A DNA stretch of 7,444 nucleotides from Bacteroidota bacterium (GTDB lineage Bacteria > Bacteroidota > Bacteroidia > Chitinophagales > Chitinophagaceae), in NCBI GenBank assembly GCA_021780705.1, contig JAJXYG010000323.1, positions 1 to 7,444 of the forward strand, in the 5' to 3' direction. Under the pieces are notes generated by a model. It made no database searches. It was not told where the DNA came from and saw nothing but the letters and a program-made list of their open reading frames with translations. Of this stretch, positions 1-6,030 are shown piece after piece (position 1 is the stretch's first letter; each line of letters starts with the position of its first letter). The translations under genes were made by a program, and so were the position numbers.

Positions 1-255
1 CCTGTATCTCTTCCTTCCCTTAGAGCAAAGAGGATATCTCTGGATAATTCGACAGGTGAAACTTCGGTGCTGTTCAAATCGACAATATTTGAGAAAGGCC
101 CCAGTCCTTAACCGACCAGGCCTATCTCAAAATTACAAACTAATCAACTGCCGGAATTTAAAAGAAACGGTAATATTACCCATTAATCCATTTATTTAAA
201 AGGATACCTATTTTCGCACAGGCCTCATTATCTTTAAGCCCCTCAATGCATTTTT
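1..255. other. Upstream region of the nucleoside phosphorylase, no safe gene
   Basis: No complete gene is visible here. On the minus strand the first 108 bases are open in one frame and read off the left edge. The reading contains the sensible-looking stretch VELSRDILFALREG, but it has no ATG between its upstream in-frame stop (complement of 109-111) and the window edge, so it could only be coding with an unusual start or a frameshift. The plus-strand readings of the same stretch look like antisense. The region also holds a 12-bp palindrome, listed separately. A TATTTTCG at 209-216 is one base from the Bacteroidota -7 element but has no matching -33 element, so I do not call a promoter. Confidence 0.4.
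169..180. promoter_or_regulatory. Perfect 12-bp palindrome, candidate operator
   Basis: GGTAATATTACC is exactly self-complementary and lies 75 bases upstream of the phosphorylase start. Its size and dyad symmetry suit a dimeric transcription factor site. No matching regulator gene is in the window and I saw no second copy, so an operator role is inference. Confidence 0.3.
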
Positions 256-1077
256 ATGAATGACATGTTTTCTAAAATCCGCCATACAGCCGAATTTCTA
301 AAGAAAAAGGGATTTTTGAAACCTGAAGTCGGGATTGTCCTGGGCACAGGACTCAATGACTTGACCGGGTCCATCAAAGACCCTCTTAAGGTAGCATATA
401 GCGACATACCCGATTTCCCTGAATCCACAGTGGAATCCCATAAGGGGGTACTAATCTATGGGCATATCGGTTCCAAAAGGGTAGTTGCCATGCAGGGAAG
501 ATTCCATTACTATGAAGGATATTCGATGCAACAAATCACCTTTCCGGTACGCGTAATGGCCGAATTGGGGGTACACACTTTATTATTGAGCAATGCAGCC
601 GGCGGAATATCACCGCAATATCAGAAAGGAGACCTCGTTGCCATCCAGGACCACATCAATCTGCTTCCGGAAAATCCCCTCAGGGGACTCAATGGACCGG
701 AGTGGGGAAACCGGTTTATTGATATGAGCGCGCCATATGACCCGACCCTGATGGCCCTGATCGAAACTGTGGGGACCCGGATCCAAATTCCTGTGAAACA
801 GGGTGTTTACGCAGAAGTCCCCGGTCCCAATCTTGAGACCCGGGCAGAGTACCGGTATTTGAGATCTATAGGCGCTGATCTCGTGGGAATGAGTACCGTA
901 CCCGAAGTGCTTGTAGCCCACCACGTAGGGGTAAAATGTGCAGCCATTAGTGTGGTTACCGACCTTTGTGATCCAGACCATCTCAAGCCGGTAAACATCG
1001 AAGAAATCATTGAAATTGCTCGTTCCGCTGATAAAAAATTGAGTTCCTTAATTACAGGATTGATTGATATTCTCTGA
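256..1077 (+). CDS. punA: Purine nucleoside phosphorylase, class II (trimeric type)
   Basis: Cytoplasmic enzyme of purine salvage that splits purine (deoxy)ribonucleosides with phosphate into free base and (deoxy)ribose 1-phosphate. The 273 residues match the usual family length. Visible family motifs, aligned by eye to mammalian PNP, are GTGL at 30-33 (phosphate loop), SHKG (phosphate-site His), QGRFHYYEG at 80-88 with Arg82, His84, Tyr86 and Glu87, NAAGG at 113-117, GPNLET with Glu194 (base binding), and GMSTVPE with Met212 and Ser213. Two active-site positions differ from the mammalian enzyme: the base-contacting Asn243 is Asp236, and the ribose 5'-OH contact His257 appears to be Ile248. 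The ATG at 256 is used; a second ATG at 265 (MFSK) is an alternative start. The gene seems to be transcribed alone, because a terminator overlaps its stop codon. The family call is secure; the symbol is by analogy. Confidence 0.95.
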   Translation: MNDMFSKIRHTAEFLKKKGFLKPEVGIVLGTGLNDLTGSIKDPLKVAYSDIPDFPESTVESHKGVLIYGHIGSKRVVAMQGRFHYYEGYSMQQITFPVRVMAELGVHTLLLSNAAGGISPQYQKGDLVAIQDHINLLPENPLRGLNGPEWGNRFIDMSAPYDPTLMALIETVGTRIQIPVKQGVYAEVPGPNLETRAEYRYLRSIGADLVGMSTVPEVLVAHHVGVKCAAISVVTDLCDPDHLKPVNIEEIIEIARSADKKLSSLITGLIDIL

Positions 1078-1090
1078 ATATCAATTTTTT
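1063..1090 (+). terminator. Intrinsic terminator overlapping the phosphorylase stop codon
   Basis: A perfect 10-bp stem (1063-1072 with 1076-1085) closes a three-base loop and runs into six T's (1085-1090). The stop codon TGA at 1075-1077 spans the loop and the 3' arm. The stem has only two G-C pairs, so efficiency may be moderate. Confidence 0.7.
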
Positions 1091-1144
1091 ACAAAACCAC
1101 AATTCTGGATTAGAAAATTTCCGGCAATTATTTGGGCGTTTCTA

Positions 1145-1175
1145 TTTGAATCTCCAAAAACAATTTATAGCTTTG
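1145..1175 (+). promoter_or_regulatory. Bacteroidota-type promoter for the secreted protein
   Basis: TTTG at 1145-1148 and TAGCTTTG at 1168-1175, separated by 19 bases, match the -33 TTTG and -7 TAnnTTTG consensus of the Bacteroidota primary sigma factor exactly. Transcription would begin near 1181-1183, leaving a leader of about 190 bases before the ATG at 1371. The rest of 1078-1370 shows no gene; a 60-codon open frame at 1064-1246 is judged spurious. Confidence 0.6.
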
Positions 1176-1370
1176 TATTCATATCTACACGTATTCTCCT
1201 TACACCCCCAATCCTTTATACTTCAGGAAAACAACAATCAGGCTAATCCCTATTTGGCTTGACTGAACTGTAATTTCTCCAATACATACCTATCAGGAAA
1301 GAGTGGTAATCCAAATCTTTTGCAATTCCGCATACATTAAACTTCGTATTGAATTTTAAACTGCAAAAGA

Positions 1371-3014
1371 ATGAAAAAGTTTTACTTTTTCCCTGTAATA
1401 GTTACGCTTCTGGCTTGCGGACCGGTTTCGCAGGGGCAAAGCACTGGACCCAATTTACTGGGAGCCAAGGGAACCTTCAGTGCCCCGTTCATCACAGTAA
1501 ATACAAAAGCCACCAGTTGTACTGTGCAGGGAACCCAAACCTACAATCCGGAAGGTAATATAGGGAATGCATTAAATGGTTGCAATGCGGTGGGCTCCTC
1601 CCTCCCCTGCTCAGGATACAATTACGTGTACAAGAGTGGAGGACTCCAGCCTGAGTTCACCTACACCATTATCAAGAACGTGGGCGACCTCAATGGAGGC
1701 AATTGTATCAAGGGCGACTGGCGAGGGCAGGATCATACGGGTGATGGAGGGTACTTCATGGCGGTAAATGGTGCACCTAACACCACAAAAAGTCCCATAT
1801 TTTACCAGATCAAATCCATTCCGGTTTGTCCGGGAACTCAATATGAGTTTTCAGCTTATGTGCTGAATATTCTGCCTGCTTCCAGTCCCTATGCCACCGA
1901 CACTTCCCGTCCCAATATTTCCTTCAAGGTAATTTCGGGCAAGGATACGACCGTGGTGGGCTCCTCGGGACCCATACCTTATACCGCCACTCCCACCTGG
2001 ATAAAGGTTGGTGGCACCTTCACTCCGTCAGACACCACCACCTCGGTGGATCTTCAGGTGGTCAATGCAACTTCAGTTGCCAATGGAAACGACCTGGGAC
2101 TGGATGATATCTCTTTCAATGTGGTTAAATCCGATGTGGCAGTCAATGGCCCCAGTAATGCCTGCGAAGGCAGTTCGGTCACAGTAAAATACACCGTCAC
2201 CGACATTACACACACCAATACCTGGTATCAATGGGAGGTCAGCAAGGACGGAGGAAATACGTATACCGATACCTTGGGCGGTCCACAGCAAGGAACCTAT
2301 GCAGGTGACAGTATGGTGCTGCCGCTCACCCTGCAAAATCTGACCTCAAACATGACCGGTAATAAATACAGACTGGTAGTCGCCTCTTCCCAGGAAGGCT
2401 TGTCCAATCCGGTATGCACATACTTCAATGATTATACGGTATTGACCAATGCCTGCGGATTAACACCGATCACCCTTTCCTCGTTCAGCGGAAAATACCG
2501 TGACGGGGTGGCGACCCTGTCCTGGCAGACCAGCCAGGAAATTAGCAGCGATCATTTTGAAATTGAAAAGAGCGCCGACGGACAACATTTTAGTTATGCA
2601 GGCACCGTCAAAAGCGCGGGAAATTCAGCAGTTCCTACCAATTACCTTTATGAAGATGCCAGTCCCAGCAACGGAGAATATGTCTTCTACCGATTAAAGC
2701 AGGTGGACATAGATGGCAGATTTACCTATTCTGCCATTGTAAAACTGGCACTTGGAGAGAACGCTACCCTAGCGATTTACCCGAACCCTTTCTCAGATCA
2801 TATTAGTATATCTTTTGGTGCCAATCAGGCCGGACCGGCTACCTTGAGGTTGATCAATACCTTTGGTCAGGTGATCGTAAATAAAACTATTATGGTCTCC
2901 CAGGGTAACAATACCGTGCAATTGGACAATCTTCCGCAGATGTCTCCCGGGTTGTACTTCATCAGTTTAAAAAACAGTGAAATTGATTATAACAGCAAAT
3001 TGCTGAAGCAATAA
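1371..3014 (+). CDS. Secreted multidomain protein with T9SS type A sorting domain
   Basis: The 547 residues begin with a signal peptide: Lys2-Lys3, a hydrophobic core to about residue 15, and a plausible signal peptidase I site SQG|Q at 20-23. A lipobox-like LLAC at 13-16 makes a lipoprotein an alternative. Residues about 24-250 are Cys- and Gly-rich and end in GLDDISF, which suggests a carbohydrate-binding-like beta-sandwich. About 253-363 looks like an Ig-like module, and about 367-457 is the FN3-like module (LSW.T..E..SDHFEIEKS, FYRLKQVD) often found next to sorting domains. The last ~80 residues (IYPNPF at 469-474, then FGQ and GLYFISL) are the T9SS C-terminal signal, normally removed on export. 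The protein is therefore expected at the cell surface or outside. I see no catalytic motif; binding or adhesion is the best guess. Start chosen for its signal peptide and A-rich upstream context. Confidence 0.9.
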   Translation: MKKFYFFPVIVTLLACGPVSQGQSTGPNLLGAKGTFSAPFITVNTKATSCTVQGTQTYNPEGNIGNALNGCNAVGSSLPCSGYNYVYKSGGLQPEFTYTIIKNVGDLNGGNCIKGDWRGQDHTGDGGYFMAVNGAPNTTKSPIFYQIKSIPVCPGTQYEFSAYVLNILPASSPYATDTSRPNISFKVISGKDTTVVGSSGPIPYTATPTWIKVGGTFTPSDTTTSVDLQVVNATSVANGNDLGLDDISFNVVKSDVAVNGPSNACEGSSVTVKYTVTDITHTNTWYQWEVSKDGGNTYTDTLGGPQQGTYAGDSMVLPLTLQNLTSNMTGNKYRLVVASSQEGLSNPVCTYFNDYTVLTNACGLTPITLSSFSGKYRDGVATLSWQTSQEISSDHFEIEKSADGQHFSYAGTVKSAGNSAVPTNYLYEDASPSNGEYVFYRLKQVDIDGRFTYSAIVKLALGENATLAIYPNPFSDHISISFGANQAGPATLRLINTFGQVIVNKTIMVSQGNNTVQLDNLPQMSPGLYFISLKNSEIDYNSKLLKQ

Positions 3015-3032
3015 TCGTAACTCTTTCCTGCC

Positions 3033-3067
3033 AAAAAGGGCTCCTTCTTCTGAAAGGAGCCCTTTTT
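3033..3067. terminator. Bidirectional intrinsic terminator between convergent genes
   Basis: A perfect 14-bp stem (3033-3046 with 3054-3067) with a seven-base loop has five A's at its left end and five T's at its right end, around a GC-rich core GGGCTCC/GGAGCCC. It lies 19 bases after the secreted-protein stop and 59 bases beyond the convergent oxygenase stop, so it can end transcripts from both sides. Confidence 0.85.
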
Positions 3068-3125
3068 AATGTATTTAAGTTCTAAAATTCAATTTGCTGG
3101 ATTGCCCAATCATCGGGATTTGAGA

Positions 3126-4025
3126 TCAAAATGCCAGCTCCTCAGGCAGGTATTTCCGGATTAAGCTCTCATAATAGGGTCTTAATTCCTTAATATTCGG
3201 AGGATTGGGGCATTTAGAATACAGGTCATAAGGATTAAAAAGTTGTACCCATTTAAGCATTTCCCGATCATGGTCATCCATGAGGTAAGAATACTCCCCT
3301 TCCCTATGCCAGGCATAAAATGAATGGTATCTCAACATATACAACCCTTCTTCGGGAAGGTAATCTTTCATCATGTGATATACATATTCATCATGGCCCC
3401 AGGACATATGGATATTACGCAAGCCACACCCCTGCTGGTACACACCGAATTTTGAATTGTAGGCATCATTACTGAAATCAGGATTGTTTATAAAGAATTC
3501 AGGATAGACGACTTTGTCAGAATACGCACATCCTACGGGAAAAGTGTCCCCCACTACCGCCCACTGGGGTTCTCCGAACAGGCACAACACCTTACCCATG
3601 TCGTGCATGAGACCAGTTAAAATCATCCAATCAGGATGGCCGTCCCTTCTGATAGCTTCGGAAGTCTGAAGCAGGTGTTGCAATTGATCCAGATCCGTGT
3701 CCGGATCTGAGTCATCAACCAGCTGGTTTAAAAAATCAAAGGCTTCCCAAACAGGCATCCGCTTTCTGTTAAACTGGAGAAAATCCTGCTTTTTTCCCTG
3801 GACAAATTCATATGTCTGGTAGCTGTGATTAAGCCTGTAAAACTCCTTTACCGTATCCCTAACCGGGGTCTCATAATTACGAAAGGCATCCTTCGATTTT
3901 TCCGCATTTTCGCTGGCGGAATCCGGATACCGCTTCAACACATCATCCTCCCATTCATCCAGGCTGATTAGGGGATTAATTTCCTGAGGGGGCAAAGAGG
4001 TTTTTTCCTTATCCATAGCAATCAT
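3126..4025 (-). CDS. MIOX: Inositol oxygenase (myo-inositol oxygenase)
   Basis: Di-iron cytoplasmic enzyme of the HD-domain superfamily that converts myo-inositol and O2 to D-glucuronate (EC 1.13.99.1). Numbered from the ATG at 4025 (299 residues), all six iron ligands known from the mouse enzyme are present: His117, His141 and Asp142 (HDMGK), His211 (SWGHDEY), His234 (YHSFY) and Asp267 (NPYDLY). The substrate-site residues Asp104, Lys145, Ser235 and Lys271 are also present, as are the family blocks FRNY, GEPQWAVVGDTFPVGC and LRPYY. The core is full length, with about 20 extra N-terminal residues compared with mouse. The frame stays open to an ATG at 4088, but that adds residues with no family likeness. 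The ATG at 4025 follows an A-rich run; the one at 4016 is equally possible. The gene is divergent from the symporter, which suggests shared control and substrate supply. Confidence 0.96.
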   Translation of the reverse strand: MIAMDKEKTSLPPQEINPLISLDEWEDDVLKRYPDSASENAEKSKDAFRNYETPVRDTVKEFYRLNHSYQTYEFVQGKKQDFLQFNRKRMPVWEAFDFLNQLVDDSDPDTDLDQLQHLLQTSEAIRRDGHPDWMILTGLMHDMGKVLCLFGEPQWAVVGDTFPVGCAYSDKVVYPEFFINNPDFSNDAYNSKFGVYQQGCGLRNIHMSWGHDEYVYHMMKDYLPEEGLYMLRYHSFYAWHREGEYSYLMDDHDREMLKWVQLFNPYDLYSKCPNPPNIKELRPYYESLIRKYLPEELAF

Positions 4026-4111
4026 TTTATTTTTAATGTCCCAGCTAAGATAATTTTTTTTAATGATAAATTCTCGTGAAATTAGCAATCTTCACACCAA
4101 GACGGTTGCTT
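4026..4111. promoter_or_regulatory. Divergent intergenic region of oxygenase and symporter genes
   Basis: This 86-bp AT-rich gap must hold the promoters for both directions unless the genes are read from farther away. It contains GATAA at 4049-4053 and again at 4065-4069, 16 bases apart, around a run of eight T's. I found no exact TAnnTTTG element on either strand; TATCTTAG on the minus strand (4046-4053) is one base off the TAnnTTTG pattern but has no -33 partner. The promoter role is inferred from layout. Confidence 0.45.
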
Positions 4112-5773
4112 ATGAATCTCCATGTAACGGATTATCTGATCATAATTACCTATTTCCTTTTTGTCATTGCCGTGGGGTTCATCATAAAGAAACGGATTAA
4201 ATCCAGCAATGATTTTCTGATCAGCAAAAGGAATATCCCCCTGTGGATCACGAGTCTGGCATTTATTTCTGCCAACCTGGGTGCCCAGGAGGTGCTTGGA
4301 ATGGTAGCCTCCGGCGCTAAATACGGAATCATGACGGTTCATTTCTACTGGATGGGGGCGATTTTTGCCATGGTTTTTCTGGGGGTGTTCATGATGCCCT
4401 TTTATTATGGCAGCAGGGCCCGGAGCGTACCCGAATATTTGTCACTCAGGTTTGACGAAAAAACACGGGGGTTAAATGCGATTACTTTCGCGGTGATGAC
4501 TGTTTTCTCCTCCGGAATCTCACTTTATGCACTGGCCAAACTCCTGGAAGCCATCCTAAAATGGAATTTTGATCTCTCCATATGGCTCGCTGCAGGAATT
4601 GTCATGGTATATACCTTTTTGGGAGGGCTTACCAGTGCCGTCTACAATGAAGTCCTGCAATTCTTCCTTATAGTCCTGGGGCTTTCCCCCCTGGTCATCG
4701 TAGCCCTCCACGATGCGGGAGGATGGTCCCATATTAAATTACTATTACAACCGGAAATGACCCATGCCTGGAAATATATGGGAAATGCCCAATCCAATCC
4801 AATGGGAATTGATTTCATGTCCCTGATTTTCGGGCTGGGCTTTGTCATGTCCTTCGGATATTGGTGTACGGACTTCCTGGTCGTTCAAAGAGCCATGATG
4901 GCAAAAAATATGAATGCGGCGCAGCGCACTCCCCTGATTGCTGCCATCCCGAAAATGCTGATGCCCCTGATTGTAGTCCTCCCCGGGGTCATCGCTATTG
5001 CCCTGATGCAACCAGCCCTGGCTTCCAAGGGATTCAGAATCCCGAATGATCCTAACGGGGGCCTGGACTATACGATGACCCTTCCGGCCCTGATCTCCCA
5101 CTATTATCCGACCGGGTTGCTCGGAGTGGGTATCACCGCACTCATTGCTTCCTTTATGAGCGGGATGGCCGGAAATGTGACGGCCTTCAATTCCGTATTT
5201 ACTTACGACATATACCAGTCTTATTTTGTGAAAAGTCGGTCTGACCGACATTACCTGATGGTGGGCAAATTCATCACGATCGCAGGAATCCTGTTTTCAA
5301 TTGCGACGGCATACATCGCGAAAAGTTTCAACAATATTAATGATTTTTTACAGCTGGTTTTCAGCTTTGTAAACGGCCCCCTTTTCGCCACCTTTCTGCT
5401 GGGTATGTTTTGGAAAAGGACTACCGGCCATGGTGCCTTTTGGGGATTATTGGCGGGTACCCTGGCAGCAACCCTTACCCACGGGCTTACGATAGCTGAA
5501 GGGAAAGGAGGCTGGATCTATCCGCTATATCCCATAAGCAGCGGGATGGGCCAGGCATTTATTGTGGCATCGGTATCCTGGATCACCAATTTTTTCACTA
5601 CCATTGCAGTCAGCCTGGTAACCAAACCCAAACATAGTTCAGAATTAAGAGGGCTGGTATATTCCCTTACTGATAAACCGAGTTACACCCAACAAAAGTG
5701 GTATCGAAGGGTGGTTCCCCTTGGAATGATTCTCATAGTGGTCACCATTATCCTAAACCTGATCTTCTTTTAA
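4112..5773 (+). CDS. Sodium/solute symporter, SSS family (SGLT-like), probable inositol or sugar uptake
   Basis: Inner-membrane secondary transporter of the SSS (SLC5) family, 554 residues with about 14 hydrophobic helices. Family marks are GGLTSAVYNEVLQ at 171-183, FTYDIY after the TM8-equivalent helix near 363-368, and DFLQ followed by GMFWKR and GAFWGLLAG. Gln414 aligns with the sugar-contacting Gln457 of human SGLT1. At the Na2 sodium site, Ser389 and Ser392 of SGLT1 correspond to Ser347 and Ser350, but Ser393 corresponds to Gly351. Animal inositol carriers (SMIT) belong to the same family, and the divergent inositol oxygenase makes myo-inositol the leading substrate; glucuronate or another sugar is possible. 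The frame is open to a GTG at 4076, but the ATG at 4112 gives the usual N-terminus just before the first helix. Twelve bases separate it from the next gene, so they are probably co-transcribed. Confidence 0.92.
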   Translation: MNLHVTDYLIIITYFLFVIAVGFIIKKRIKSSNDFLISKRNIPLWITSLAFISANLGAQEVLGMVASGAKYGIMTVHFYWMGAIFAMVFLGVFMMPFYYGSRARSVPEYLSLRFDEKTRGLNAITFAVMTVFSSGISLYALAKLLEAILKWNFDLSIWLAAGIVMVYTFLGGLTSAVYNEVLQFFLIVLGLSPLVIVALHDAGGWSHIKLLLQPEMTHAWKYMGNAQSNPMGIDFMSLIFGLGFVMSFGYWCTDFLVVQRAMMAKNMNAAQRTPLIAAIPKMLMPLIVVLPGVIAIALMQPALASKGFRIPNDPNGGLDYTMTLPALISHYYPTGLLGVGITALIASFMSGMAGNVTAFNSVFTYDIYQSYFVKSRSDRHYLMVGKFITIAGILFSIATAYIAKSFNNINDFLQLVFSFVNGPLFATFLLGMFWKRTTGHGAFWGLLAGTLAATLTHGLTIAEGKGGWIYPLYPISSGMGQAFIVASVSWITNFFTTIAVSLVTKPKHSSELRGLVYSLTDKPSYTQQKWYRRVVPLGMILIVVTIILNLIFF

Positions 5774-5785
5774 ACCTAAGGGACT

Positions 5786-5980
5786 ATGTACAAGAAATTC
5801 AACAATTTAGGCTTTGTAATCGGGCTGTTTTTCATCATCGTATCCCTGATCCTGCTGATTGGACGATTTTTTTCTGCCCGGGAGGCCACTAAACTAAATC
5901 TGTATACCTCCATTACCTTCCTGATTTTTGGGATTTTTATGATGTGGTTCAGCAAAGATGAAAGTGGCGAGGAATCCTGA
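5786..5980 (+). CDS. Small two-helix membrane protein, possible symporter partner
   Basis: I do not recognise a named family. The 64 residues show two hydrophobic segments, about 8-27 (LGFVIGLFFIIVSLILLIG) and 39-56 (LYTSITFLIFGIFMMWF), joined by a short basic loop RFFSAREATK, with an acidic C-terminus KDESGEES. It starts 12 bases after the symporter stop, with TAAGGGA just upstream of its ATG, and is followed after 50 bases by the kinase, so it sits inside the operon. Some SSS carriers of other phyla are encoded with small membrane proteins (for example the DUF485 and DUF4212 proteins), so an accessory subunit role is a reasonable inference by position only. Confidence 0.8.
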   Translation: MYKKFNNLGFVIGLFFIIVSLILLIGRFFSAREATKLNLYTSITFLIFGIFMMWFSKDESGEES

Positions 5981-6030
5981 TAACCCGCTTGACCACGGTC
6001 CTAATTCCAGTGACTCTAAATTGACATTCG

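Noticed and set aside
1..108. Partial gene leaving the left edge on the minus strand
   Set aside because: The reading looks protein-like but is short and lacks an ATG before its upstream stop, so it is described and not called.
610..981. 123-codon open frame on the minus strand
   Set aside because: Lies within the phosphorylase, opposite conserved motifs of that enzyme.
1064..1246. 60-codon open frame on the plus strand after the phosphorylase
   Set aside because: It overlaps the terminator and the consensus promoter, and its translation is Phe-, Ile- and Ser-rich as expected from AT-rich non-coding DNA.
4026..4088. N-terminal extension of the inositol oxygenase to the ATG at 4088
   Set aside because: The extra residues have no family likeness and would use up most of the divergent promoter space.
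4076..4111. N-terminal extension of the symporter to the GTG at 4076
   Set aside because: It adds a basic non-conserved stretch; the ATG at 4112 places the N-terminus just before the first helix as in the family.
4745..5251. 168-codon open frame on the minus strand
   Set aside because: It lies wholly inside the symporter gene, whose family motifs run through the same bases, and its translation is His-, Gly- and Arg-rich with no domain.
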